64,000 nt of DNA from Microbispora hainanensis (GTDB lineage Bacteria > Actinomycetota > Actinomycetes > Streptosporangiales > Streptosporangiaceae), in the NCBI RefSeq assembly GCF_006874475.1, contig NZ_VIRM01000053.1, forward strand, positions 1 through 64,000. The letters run 5' to 3'. Made by a program: the position numbers and the translations under genes. Shown here one piece after another: positions 26,638 to 34,759 of the stretch. The notes under the pieces were generated by a model, which worked only from the letters and a program-made list of their open reading frames with translations, had not been told where the DNA came from and ran no database searches. The stretch's first letter is position 1. Each line of letters starts with the position of its first letter.

Positions 26638-27224
26638 GCGATGTCGAAGACGTGCCGGGAGGCGGCGCAGATGGTCTCCAGCAGGTGAATCGGCAGGTCA
26701 TCGGCCGAATAAGCCGTTCGCACGATCTGGACCACCCACTCGCCGAGGTCCAGGTGCAGCGTGGCCGCCTCGTCGTCCCGGGGCGGCCGGGCGACCAGCT
26801 GCTCCTCCGCCCGCCCGAACCGGTGGCCCTGCTCCTCGATGCGCGCCTGCAGGCTCGGCGCGAGGAAGCCCGGCTCGCACAACGGGGTGTCCCCGAAGAG
26901 GTCGAGCCGCAGGAAGCTCGTGGCGACCCGCACCGGCACGTCGCCGGCGAGCAGCAGCTTGCGCCGGGCCAGCACCGGCGTGCCCGGCTCGACCCGCAGC
27001 CCGGTGGCCACATGCTCCGACGCGGGCTCCGCGCCGACGTACAGCATCCGCCGCCCGGCCCGCACCCCCTGCATCTGGGCCTCCGTCAGGAACAACGAGG
27101 CCGATCCCCGAACGGCAGGCTCCGACGGCAACGCCCGCCGCACCAGCACTCTCGGCTCCCCCACGACTTCCAGCTCCCCCACGGCGGATCCCCTCCCACG
27201 TACCGCCCCGACAGTACTCGTCAC
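26610..27224 (-). CDS. UTRA-domain protein lacking a DNA-binding domain
   Basis: This 204-residue protein resembles the UTRA ligand-binding domain of GntR/HutC regulators: VRRALPSEPAVRGSASLFL, LEPGTPVLARRKLLLAGDVPVRVATSFLRLDLF, and a final beta-rich stretch LDLGEWVVQIVRTAYSADDLPIHLLETICAA. The GntR winged helix that should precede it is missing, and the tmRNA terminator begins only ~110 bases upstream. It may be a stand-alone ligand sensor, a helper for another regulator, or the remnant of a truncated GntR protein. The start at 27224 is only tentative. Confidence 0.7.
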   Translation of the reverse strand: MTSTVGAVRGRGSAVGELEVVGEPRVLVRRALPSEPAVRGSASLFLTEAQMQGVRAGRRMLYVGAEPASEHVATGLRVEPGTPVLARRKLLLAGDVPVRVATSFLRLDLFGDTPLCEPGFLAPSLQARIEEQGHRFGRAEEQLVARPPRDDEAATLHLDLGEWVVQIVRTAYSADDLPIHLLETICAASRHVFDIAQVSGADEF

Positions 27225-27334
27225 GATCCGCGACTCCGTACTCGTCCTCGGTTCGGGGCACCGGCCCGGACACCTACGGCACGTAGGCGTGCCACTAGGC
27301 GACGCGTCCGGTCCGAAGTCCGGCAGACAGCGGA

Positions 27335-27372
27335 AAGGGCGGGGAGGAAGCGTTCGCTTCCTCCCCGCCCTT
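27335..27372 (-). terminator. intrinsic terminator of ssrA
   Basis: A perfect 15-bp GC-rich stem (GGGCGGGGAGGAAGC pairing with GCTTCCTCCCCGCCC, extended by two A-T pairs) with a 4-base loop lies ten bases beyond the tmRNA 3' end. On the minus strand it is followed by a short TTT. This is one of the strongest hairpins in the window. Confidence 0.85.
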
Positions 27373-27381
27373 CGGCGGAGA

Positions 27382-27766
27382 TGTGGAGGTGGCGGGAATC
27401 GAACCCGCGTCCTTCAACACCAAGACAGGGCTTCTCCGGGTGCAGCCTGTTGCGCTTTTCTCGGCCCCGGCAATCTCACAGGCGAGTCGCCGACGGGCCC
27501 AGTCACTGTTTGGTTTCCCGTACGGCCCCGTGACCGGGCCGGACGGTTGAGCCTTCTAGCGATGTCAGTTCCGGGCCGAAGGCACTCCCGGGCTGACAGA
27601 GGTTACTCGCTGCTTAGGCGGCGAGAGCCAGGGAAGCCTGGCTGACCTCAGTGCTCTTCTTATTGGCACTTATTGTTTTGCGGTCACAGTGTTGACGGGG
27701 TTATGTCCGCAGTCCCCGACCCGCTTCCCCTGACTTGCAATGTCGAAGTCGAAACCGGTCACCCCC
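27382..27766 (-). tRNA. ssrA: transfer-messenger RNA (tmRNA)
   Basis: The minus strand starts GGGGGTGACCGGTTTCGAC and ends GGACGCGGGTTCGATTCCCG followed by CCACCTCCAC. The ends pair as a seven-bp tRNA-like acceptor (GGGGGTG with CACCTCC, one G-U), and the T-arm is intact. The open frame at 27614-27667 encodes the tag ANKKSTEVSQASLALAA followed by TAA; the LALAA ending is the usual proteolysis signal. The length of about 385 bases is normal for the one-piece form. The discriminator A is followed by CAT in the DNA, so the terminal CCA seems not fully encoded. It rescues stalled ribosomes together with SmpB, whose gene lies 2.2 kb upstream on the same strand. Confidence 0.95.
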
Positions 27767-27860
27767 TGTGCAGTTGTCAATCCAGACCCGAGGGCCTGGC
27801 AAGACAAGCTTACTCGTGACAACACCGGCGACGCGACTCGAATTCCGGTGGGACGCCGAA

Positions 27861-28005
27861 GCCCCCGGGATCGCGGCCTGTGGCGCGCGTCCCGGGGGCC
27901 GACCGGCAGGGTCGAGCCGGTCGAGACGGGCAGGGCTCCCCCCGAGATGGAGCCCTGTCCTCATCACGGCGACTGGGCCCGCAACCCCCCAAGCGGGTCC
28001 CAGTC
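27861..28005. other. cluster of three stable hairpins between ssrA and the PBP-like gene
   Basis: Three separate inverted repeats occur in 145 bases. One has a 10-bp stem (27861-27870 with 27890-27899), one a 12-bp stem (27928-27939 with 27949-27960) and one a 12-bp stem with one bulge (27971-27982 with 27993-28005). They probably end the ftsEX-smpB-PBP transcript and separate it from ssrA. No T-runs follow. A structured RNA cannot be excluded. Confidence 0.55.
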
Positions 28006-28058
28006 ACCTAGAAAGACGCCGGTCGCCGCCCTGATGGTTGCTCGCCTCCGAGCCTTTT

Positions 28059-29966
28059 TCAGATCTGGGGCTGAGCCTCGCGGAAGAAGCTCCCGGCGAT
28101 CGCCGACGCGGCCGCCAGGTCGCCGCTCTCCGACAGCACGGCGATCGCGACGTCCCCCTGCCAGCCCACGAACCACGAGAGCCTGGTGCGCTCCTTCTTC
28201 TCCGTCTGGGTGACCTCGGCGGCCACGCCGTACACGGGGTCGCCGGGGGCGGAGGCGGCGGAGGCCGCGCCGGACGTCACACCGGCCCGCATGAGCGTGC
28301 GCAGCTTCGCGGTGATCGCGGGGTCGAGCGTCACCGGCTGGGCGGTGGCCTGCGTGGCGCCACCGCCGGCCGACGGGTCGGGGGCGGCGGGCGAGGTCAC
28401 CAGCACCGGCGGCCGCCACGTGCCGGACTTGACGGCCGCGGCGACGAGGGCCATCGCCAGCGGGCTCACGCGGGCACCCTGACCCGCCATGATCTTCGCG
28501 ATGGCGGCGTCGCCCTTGGGGGCGTTCATCGACCCGCTGAACGTCTTCAGCGGCAGCCTCCAGTCGCCGCCGATGCCGAACTGGGTCGCGCTGTCGGCCA
28601 GCCGCTGCCCGCTGATCCGCCGGGCCAGCGACGCCAGGGCGGTCACACAGCCCTGTGCGAAGTCGGTCTGGAAGGTCGGCGTCGTCACCCCGACGACGCC
28701 CGGCTGCTGGAAGCGGGCGCCGCCCACGGTGCGGTCGGCGCTGCAGGGCACCTTCTGCTTCGGGTCGAGGCCCGACTCGAGCAGTCCTTCCGCGGCGATG
28801 ATCGAGAAGGCGGTGCCGGCCGCGAACTTGCCGGCCAGCGCGTCGTTCTCCTGGTGCAGCTGGTTGGTGGAGACGGCGAGCACCTCACCGGTGGATGCCT
28901 GCACCGCGACGAGCGCGGCAGGGCGGGGTCCGGCCACGGCGGAGTCGCCCACGTTCTGCAGGCGGCTGTCGATCGTGGTCTGGACCGACGAGTTCTCCCG
29001 TCCCGGCCACGCCTTGAGCTCCTTGACCTGCCGGCCGGTAGCGTTGTCGAGGATGACGACCCGGGTCTCGGTCGAGCCGGTGAGCTGGTCCTGGTAGGCC
29101 CTCTGCAGGCCGTCGCGGCCGAGCGTGTCGCCGGCCCGCTGCGGTCCGCCGAGTTTCTGCTCCGCCTCCGGTGTGATCGCCGTGACTACCCCGACGATCT
29201 GGGTGGGCGACTTGGGGGCGACCGGCGGGTTGTCGATCTGGAACTCCAGACCCGGAATGGCCTCCAGCTTGGACTGGATCTGGGCGAACTTCGTCCGCCC
29301 GAACGTCGCGAGGGGGACGAAGTCCTGCGGGGGCGACGACAGGATGCGGCTCAGCAGGCGGTCCTGGGCGAAGCCGGTGACCTTCGAGAGCTGGTCGCAG
29401 AGCCGGCCGGCGTCCTTGACCTTGGCGGGGATGACCCCGGCGACGTGCAGCACGGTCTCGTTCTGCAACGGGTTGCCGTTCCGGTCGAGGATCGGCTTGC
29501 GGCCCTTGGGGACGGTGGCGACCGCGAGCCGCTGCCCGGGGTGCAGGTCGGGGTGGATGACGCTCGGCGACCACCGCACCTTCCACTGGCCGCCGACCAG
29601 GTGGAGGGGCAGGTTGCCGTCGTACTGCCAGAGGGGGTTGTTCTCACCGAGGTCCACCTCGGCGTGGTAGCCGGCCTGCGCCGCGTCGCCGTCCTGGCTG
29701 ATCCCCCGCAGGGTGAAGCGGATCGAGGCGGCGTCGAGTTGCAGCCGGGCGTCCTCCAGCGACTTGCGCACCACCGCCGCGTTGCCGTCGGAGCGCCGCG
29801 CGGCGGCGGCGTAGTCGCCCGTCTGCCAGCCGACGAGGAAGTCGCGCACCGCGTCGTGCGGCGTCGGCTCCTCGAAGCAGCCGGTCAGCAGGGGCGCGGC
29901 CAGCCCCAGCGCGAGCGCGGCCCGTACGGCTCTCGCCCGGACGACCCCGAATGATCGGAAGGACAC
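28059..29966 (-). CDS. penicillin-binding-protein-like lipoprotein with degenerate active site
   Basis: The protein has 635 residues. A lipoprotein signal with lipobox LLTGC (Cys30) is followed by a MecA-type NTF2-like N-terminal domain (about 35-150), a PBP dimerisation-like domain (about 155-300) and a transpeptidase-like domain (about 345-630). The three catalytic motifs are all changed. The SxxK position reads GTAFS (Thr385/Ser388), the SxN position reads GCVTA near 439, and KTGTAE reads YGVAAE at 579-584. I infer no acylation chemistry, so it is likely a structural or regulatory pseudo-enzyme. GTG 29966 lies three bases after the smpB stop, so it belongs to the ftsEX-smpB transcript. Confidence 0.85.
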   Translation of the reverse strand: MSFRSFGVVRARAVRAALALGLAAPLLTGCFEEPTPHDAVRDFLVGWQTGDYAAAARRSDGNAAVVRKSLEDARLQLDAASIRFTLRGISQDGDAAQAGYHAEVDLGENNPLWQYDGNLPLHLVGGQWKVRWSPSVIHPDLHPGQRLAVATVPKGRKPILDRNGNPLQNETVLHVAGVIPAKVKDAGRLCDQLSKVTGFAQDRLLSRILSSPPQDFVPLATFGRTKFAQIQSKLEAIPGLEFQIDNPPVAPKSPTQIVGVVTAITPEAEQKLGGPQRAGDTLGRDGLQRAYQDQLTGSTETRVVILDNATGRQVKELKAWPGRENSSVQTTIDSRLQNVGDSAVAGPRPAALVAVQASTGEVLAVSTNQLHQENDALAGKFAAGTAFSIIAAEGLLESGLDPKQKVPCSADRTVGGARFQQPGVVGVTTPTFQTDFAQGCVTALASLARRISGQRLADSATQFGIGGDWRLPLKTFSGSMNAPKGDAAIAKIMAGQGARVSPLAMALVAAAVKSGTWRPPVLVTSPAAPDPSAGGGATQATAQPVTLDPAITAKLRTLMRAGVTSGAASAASAPGDPVYGVAAEVTQTEKKERTRLSWFVGWQGDVAIAVLSESGDLAAASAIAGSFFREAQPQI

Positions 29967-29969
29967 GGG

Positions 29970-30452
29970 CTAACGGCCCCCCCGCCGGCGGACCGCGTTC
30001 GACATGGCCCGCGCCATCTCCCGGCTGGCCTGCTTCTCCATGAGCGTCTGCCGCTTGTCGTAGTCCTTCTTACCCCTGGCGACGCCGATTTCGATCTTCG
30101 CCCGGCCGTCCTTGAAGTACATCGACAGCGGGATCAGCGTGAGGCCCTTCTCCTTCAGCGTCGCGTCGAGCTTGCCGATCTCCTTGCGGTTCAGCAGCAG
30201 CTTGCGCGTCCGCCGGGCGGCGTGGTTGGTCCAGGTGCCCTGGCTGTACTCCGGGATGTACACGTTGATCAGCCAGACCTCGCCGCCCTCGACCGACGCG
30301 TAGCCGTCGGTCAGGTTGGCCTTTCCCGCCCGCAGGGACTTGACCTCGGTGCCGGTCAGGACGAGACCGGCCTCGTAGGTGTCCTCGATGAAGAAGTCGT
30401 GCCTGGCACGCTTGTTCTGGGCGATCAGCTTGCGCCCGGTCTCACGTGGCAT
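29970..30452 (-). CDS. smpB: SsrA-binding protein SmpB
   Basis: This 160-residue protein has the SmpB signature [34 protein letters not shown], then [24 protein letters not shown] and the basic C-terminal tail. It binds tmRNA and delivers it to stalled ribosomes. It sits in the ftsE-ftsX-smpB order common in actinobacteria, with ssrA downstream on the same strand. Confidence 0.96.
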   Translation of the reverse strand: MPRETGRKLIAQNKRARHDFFIEDTYEAGLVLTGTEVKSLRAGKANLTDGYASVEGGEVWLINVYIPEYSQGTWTNHAARRTRKLLLNRKEIGKLDATLKEKGLTLIPLSMYFKDGRAKIEIGVARGKKDYDKRQTLMEKQASREMARAMSNAVRRRGGR

Positions 30453-30508
30453 AAGGGGAGCCTACCGTCGCCTCGAAGGGCGGAAACGAGTTGCGCGGCG
30501 GTGCGGGC

Positions 30509-31408
30509 TCACACCCGCAGGTAGCGGCGCAAGGTGACGAAAGAGGCGAGCACACAGATGAGCACGCCGATGGCCATGGTGCCGGTGATCACGCCCGCGA
30601 CCGTGTCCCAGCCGAGGGGCGCGGCCATATAGGTCTGGATCGACTCGAAGATGAAGACCTTGACGATGATCAGGATCACACCGGACAGGACGCCGCCGAT
30701 GAGGCCCGCGATCAGACCCTCCAGCACGAACGGCAGCTGGATGTAGATGTTGGAGGCGCCCACCAGCCGCATGATGCCGGTCTCTCTCCGGCGGTTGTAC
30801 GCCGACAGCCGGACCGTGTTGCCGATCAGCAGGGTCGCCGCGATCACCATGAGGATCGCGATGCCGAGCGCCACGTTGCGCAGCGTGTCCATGAAGCCGA
30901 AGACCGACTGGAGCAGGTCGCGCTCGTTGACGACGTTGGAGACGCCGGGCTGCCCCTTGAGGCTGCCGGCCACGGCCGCCGCCTTCTCCGGGTCCTTCAG
31001 CTTGACCCGGAACGACTCCGGCATGTCCTCGGGCTTGGTCACCGAGAGGAGCAGCGTGTTGCTCTCCGTGCTCTGGAAGTTCTTGAACGCCTGGGCCTGG
31101 TTCTCGAACTGCACCCGCTCGACGTCCGGCAGCGCCTTGATCGTCTGCTCCAGGTTGCCCTTCTCCTCCTGCGTGACCGCGCCTCTGTTCTTGCACGGTT
31201 CGAAGGGCGAGCCCTTGGTGCACAGGTAGACCGACAGCTCGACCTTGTCGCTCCAGAAGCCGGTCAGCTTCGAGACCTGGGAGTTGATCATCAGTCCGAC
31301 GCCGAGCAGCGCCATGCCGACCGCCACCGTCACGATCACCGCGATGGTCATCGTGAGGTTGCGCCGAAGGCCGATCCAGACCTCGGAGAAGATGAAGTTG
31401 GCCCGCAT
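30509..31408 (-). CDS. ftsX: cell division ABC-like permease FtsX
   Basis: This 299-residue protein has the FtsX topology: one N-terminal helix (MTIAVIVTVAVGMALLGVGLM), an extracellular loop of about 120 residues and three C-terminal helices. The loop includes a CTKGSPFEPCKNRG disulphide pair. With FtsE it controls peptidoglycan hydrolases at the septum. ATG 31408 lies 14 bases after the ftsE stop. Confidence 0.95.
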   Translation of the reverse strand: MRANFIFSEVWIGLRRNLTMTIAVIVTVAVGMALLGVGLMINSQVSKLTGFWSDKVELSVYLCTKGSPFEPCKNRGAVTQEEKGNLEQTIKALPDVERVQFENQAQAFKNFQSTESNTLLLSVTKPEDMPESFRVKLKDPEKAAAVAGSLKGQPGVSNVVNERDLLQSVFGFMDTLRNVALGIAILMVIAATLLIGNTVRLSAYNRRRETGIMRLVGASNIYIQLPFVLEGLIAGLIGGVLSGVILIIVKVFIFESIQTYMAAPLGWDTVAGVITGTMAIGVLICVLASFVTLRRYLRV

Positions 31409-31422
31409 GGTCCCAGTTACTC

Positions 31423-32112
31423 CTAATACGCCTGGCCGTACACGCCGCGCGACTGGTCGCGGACAATCTTGCCGTCCTCGAGCTCGACCACGCGCTTGCG
31501 CATGGAGTCGACGATCGCGGCGTCGTGTGTCGCCATGAGGACGGTCGTGCCGGTCCTGTTGATTCGGTCGAGCACCTTCATGATGCCGATGCTCGTGGCG
31601 GGGTCGATGTTTCCGGTCGGCTCGTCGGCGAGCAGGATCATCGGCCGGTTGACGAACGCGCGGGCCATCGCGACCCGCTGCTGCTCGCCACCGGACAGCT
31701 CCTCCGGCATGCGGTGCGCCTTGCCCTCGAGGCCGACGAGCTCGATGACCTCGGGGACGACCTTGCGGATGAAGCGGCGCGGCTTGCCGATGACCTCCAG
31801 GGCGAACGCCACGTTCTCGTAGACGTTCTTGTTCGGCAGCAGCCGGAAGTCCTGGAAGACGCAGCCGATACGGCGGCGCAGGTGCGGCACCTTGAAGTTG
31901 GACAGCTTCGACAGGTCCTTGCCGGCCACGTGGATGGAGCCGCTGTTGGGCCGCTCCTCCTTCAGCACCAGCCGGAGGAAGGTGGACTTCCCCGACCCTG
32001 ACGGACCGACCAGGAACACGAACTCGCCCTTGTCGACGTCCACGCTCACGTGGTCGAGGGCGGGCCGGTTTTGGTTCGCGTAGACCTTGGTGACATTATC
32101 GAAATGGATCAC
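31423..32112 (-). CDS. ftsE: cell division ATP-binding protein FtsE
   Basis: This 229-residue ABC ATPase has Walker [10 protein letters not shown], signature [15 protein letters not shown], Walker [13 protein letters not shown] and the H-loop MATHD. The start [13 protein letters not shown] and the usual length identify FtsE. It is the first gene of the block ftsE-ftsX-smpB-PBP-like. Confidence 0.95.
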   Translation of the reverse strand: MIHFDNVTKVYANQNRPALDHVSVDVDKGEFVFLVGPSGSGKSTFLRLVLKEERPNSGSIHVAGKDLSKLSNFKVPHLRRRIGCVFQDFRLLPNKNVYENVAFALEVIGKPRRFIRKVVPEVIELVGLEGKAHRMPEELSGGEQQRVAMARAFVNRPMILLADEPTGNIDPATSIGIMKVLDRINRTGTTVLMATHDAAIVDSMRKRVVELEDGKIVRDQSRGVYGQAY

Positions 32113-32128
32113 GGGCGCATCACGGCTA

Positions 32129-32219
32129 GCCAGTCTAGGGGGTTGGACGGCCGGTCTGGGGGTCGCCGGTCACTTTGCTCTGGATCGACGTTCCGTTTGG
32201 CCAGAGGCCAGTCTAGGGG
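32129..32219. repeat. 13-bp direct repeat in the divergent ftsE promoter region
   Basis: GCCAGTCTAGGGG occurs exactly at 32129-32141 and 32207-32219, with a weaker copy (gccggtctgggg) at about 32150. The copies lie 17-107 bases upstream of the ftsE start and in the promoter region of the divergent small gene at 32292. This could be a pair of regulator sites spaced 78 bases apart. Confidence 0.5.
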
Positions 32220-32291
32220 TAACACTGGCATGGAACGTCCATAACGGAAACAAAACGATTAGCCCTTGGGCGATGGGGCGGTAAAGCTGCT

Positions 32292-32480
32292 ATGAGCTGC
32301 GAACATCTGATCTGCGCCGCGTGCGCGGGCCCCGTGGTGGAGGGGCGCTGCCCCGTCTGCCGAGAGGGCCGCGCCAAGGTTCACCACCACGGGTTCATGG
32401 GGCTGTCGCCCCTGGCCATCGCGCTGATCGTGCTACTGGTCGTGGCGCTCGTCGCGCTCACGCACGTCAGCGGTTACTGA
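32292..32480 (+). CDS. 62-residue zinc-ribbon membrane micro-protein
   Basis: The protein starts [20 protein letters not shown] and has two CxxC-type pairs (CAAC, CPVC) that could hold one zinc. A single C-terminal membrane helix ([19 protein letters not shown]) follows. The zinc ribbon would face the cytoplasm if the N-terminus is inside. Its last seven bases overlap the end of prfB on the other strand. The function is unknown; small zinc-ribbon/TM proteins at this spot are, I believe, conserved in related actinomycetes. Confidence 0.72.
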   Translation: MSCEHLICAACAGPVVEGRCPVCREGRAKVHHHGFMGLSPLAIALIVLLVVALVALTHVSGY

Positions 32481-33592
32481 CCGTCACCCGACTCCTGGCG
32501 GCGCGTCCAGCGGATCTCGCCCTCGATGAACTCGTCGAGGTCGCCGTCCAGGACGGCGGAGGGGTTGCCCGCCTCCACGCCCGTGCGCAGGTCCTTGACG
32601 ATCTGGTAGGGGTGCAGGACGTAGTTGCGGATCTGCGTGCCCCACGACGTCGTCGTCTCGCCGCGCAGCTCGTTCATCGCCGCGGCCTCCTCCTGGCGCT
32701 TGCGCTCCAGCAGCTTGGCCTGGAGGACGGCCATCGCCGTCGCCCGGTTCTGCAGCTGCGACCGCTCGTTCTGGCAGGAGACCACGATCCCGGTCGGGAG
32801 GTGGGTGATCCGTACGGCCGAGTCGGTCGTGTTCACGCCCTGGCCGCCCGGCCCGGACGACCGGTAGACGTCGATGCGCAGGTCGTCTTCGTTGATGTCG
32901 ATGTGGTCGGTCTGCTCGACCACGGGCACCACGTCGACGCCCGCGAAGGAGGTCTGCCGGCGGCCCTGGTTGTCGAACGGGCTGATCCGCACCAGCCGGT
33001 GGGTGCCGTGCTCGCCCCTGAGCGTGCCGTACGCGTAGGGGGCCTTGACCGCGAACGTGGCCGACTTGATGCCGGCCTCCTCGGCGTAGGAGGTCTCGTA
33101 GACCTCCGCCGGGTAGCCCTTGCGCTCGGCCCACCGCAGGTACATGCGCAGCAGCATCTGGGCCCAGTCGGCCGCGTCGACGCCGCCCGCCTGCGCGTTG
33201 ATGGTCACCAGCGCCTCGCGGGCGTCGTACTCGCCCGACAGGAGCGTCCGGACCTCTAGCGCGCTGACCTCGGACCTGAGCGCGGCGAGCTCCCGTTCCG
33301 CCTCGGCCAGCGCGTCCTCGTCGCCCTCTTCGGACGCGAGCTCGAACAGGACCGGCAGGTCCTCCAGGCGGCGGCCCAGGCCGTCCACCCGGTTGACCTC
33401 GGCCTGCAGGTGGGACAGCTTGCTGGTGACGCGCTGCGCCTGCTCGGGGTCGTTCCACAGGTCGGGCGCGGCAGCCTGGTCCTCCAACTCGGCGATCTGC
33501 TTGCGCAGGGCGTCGAGGTCGAGCACGTCCTGAATGCCCCTCAGCGTGCCGCTAAGCTCGTTGATCTCTTCGGCTGGATCGATGACTGCCAC
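32474..33592 (-). CDS. prfB: peptide chain release factor 2
   Basis: This 372-residue protein has the stop-codon-reading motif SPF at 204-206 ([12 protein letters not shown]) and the catalytic GGQ at 249-251 ([16 protein letters not shown]). It releases peptides at UGA and UAA. The frame runs uninterrupted from GTG 33592, so the programmed frameshift used in many bacteria for autoregulation is absent. Confidence 0.96.
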   Translation of the reverse strand: MAVIDPAEEINELSGTLRGIQDVLDLDALRKQIAELEDQAAAPDLWNDPEQAQRVTSKLSHLQAEVNRVDGLGRRLEDLPVLFELASEEGDEDALAEAERELAALRSEVSALEVRTLLSGEYDAREALVTINAQAGGVDAADWAQMLLRMYLRWAERKGYPAEVYETSYAEEAGIKSATFAVKAPYAYGTLRGEHGTHRLVRISPFDNQGRRQTSFAGVDVVPVVEQTDHIDINEDDLRIDVYRSSGPGGQGVNTTDSAVRITHLPTGIVVSCQNERSQLQNRATAMAVLQAKLLERKRQEEAAAMNELRGETTTSWGTQIRNYVLHPYQIVKDLRTGVEAGNPSAVLDGDLDEFIEGEIRWTRRQESGDGQ

Positions 33593-33675
33593 GTCTGTAA
33601 AGGGTACGCGAATCGGAGACCCGGTCAGGCAGTCCGCCTCGGTAGCATGTGCATCGATTGCATGGGGAGGCTGGC

Positions 33676-34746
33676 GTGAACGGGGTCGTTCGGAGTGCGC
33701 TGGCCGTTGCCCTTCTCACTTCCACGATCGCCGCCTGCTCGGGCGGGGAGCCGGCCCTGCCGACGGCCAGCCCGGCGGCGGCCACCTCCGCCCTGCCGAG
33801 TCCCGGCGCGAGCCCGTCGTCGTCGGCGAATTCCCCGGCCGTGACCCTGGATGAGGCCTCCGAGGCGTTCGACGCGTTCCTCGACACCGACAACGTGCTG
33901 CGGCAGGCCGGGGCCGGCCGGTGGGCGCTCCTGCTCACGCAGGACGGCCAGCGGCCCATCACGATCGCCGGCATCCACTCGCGGGCGGGCAAGCCCGCCC
34001 ACTACACGTGGGATCGCCGCAACGTGCTCGTGCCCCGGCAGAGCGGCCGCTCGACCGTCTGGTTCGCGGCCACCGCGCGGCGGCGCGACACCTCCGGCGA
34101 GGTCCGCACGGGCGTGTTCACGTTCGTACGGCGGGGCCAGGACGGCCGGTGGCTCAACAGCTTCGCGTCGCTCCTCTACCCCGGGGAGACCCCACCCCCG
34201 GTCGCCCTCGACGAGGACGGGTACGCCACGGCGCTGGAGGCCCGCGACGGCTCGGTGGCCATCAGCCCCAACCTGATGGGCCCGCTGCACGCCACGGTCG
34301 CCGAGGAGGGCCCCAAAGGCTACGCCTCCGGGCTGATCGCCCCCGGCCCGCAGACGACGGGCTTCTACGACGAGATCAGCAAGGCCAAGGAGACGGCGAA
34401 GGCCGACGACTGCATGAACTACGAGTCGATCTTCGCCTCGGCCCCCAACTATCCGATCTTCGCGCTGCGCACGAGCGACGGCGGCGCGATGATGCTCTAC
34501 ACGCTGATCCGCACGTCCTCGTGGACCCCGAGCCCGCAGGGGCTCAAGTGCGGCGAGGGGCGTCCGGTGGCGGTGCCCGCGGAGGCCCGCTGGCTGCTGA
34601 GCCCCACGAAGAGCCTGTTCATCCGGCAGAAGCGGCAGATCATCGAGACCCAGCAATACGTGAGCGCGGTGCCGCCCAAGGCGTCCACCGCGCCCGCGCA
34701 CGTCGTCGGCTACGAGGGCATCGTCACCGGCGGCTCCAACCACTGA
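33676..34746 (+). CDS. hypothetical secreted lipoprotein
   Basis: GTG 33676 with GGGGAGG five bases upstream opens a 356-residue protein. It has a short lipoprotein-type signal ([18 protein letters not shown], lipobox IAAC) and a Ser/Pro/Ala linker (residues ~25-55). A mixed globular region follows ([21 protein letters not shown]...[19 protein letters not shown]). I do not recognise a domain. It is convergent with the glutamate dehydrogenase gene, 13 bases apart. Confidence 0.75.
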   Translation: MNGVVRSALAVALLTSTIAACSGGEPALPTASPAAATSALPSPGASPSSSANSPAVTLDEASEAFDAFLDTDNVLRQAGAGRWALLLTQDGQRPITIAGIHSRAGKPAHYTWDRRNVLVPRQSGRSTVWFAATARRRDTSGEVRTGVFTFVRRGQDGRWLNSFASLLYPGETPPPVALDEDGYATALEARDGSVAISPNLMGPLHATVAEEGPKGYASGLIAPGPQTTGFYDEISKAKETAKADDCMNYESIFASAPNYPIFALRTSDGGAMMLYTLIRTSSWTPSPQGLKCGEGRPVAVPAEARWLLSPTKSLFIRQKRQIIETQQYVSAVPPKASTAPAHVVGYEGIVTGGSNH

Positions 34747-34759
34747 TCGACCGGCACGG

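Noticed and set aside
27767-27790. TTGACA close to the 5' end of tmRNA as a -35 promoter box.
   Set aside because: It lies only a few bases upstream of the mature 5' end, so its -10 box would fall inside the mature RNA. Precursor processing would require a promoter further upstream.
33500-33592. Programmed frameshift at the start of prfB.
   Set aside because: The frame is continuous from the start through residue 40 with no in-frame TGA or slippery site.
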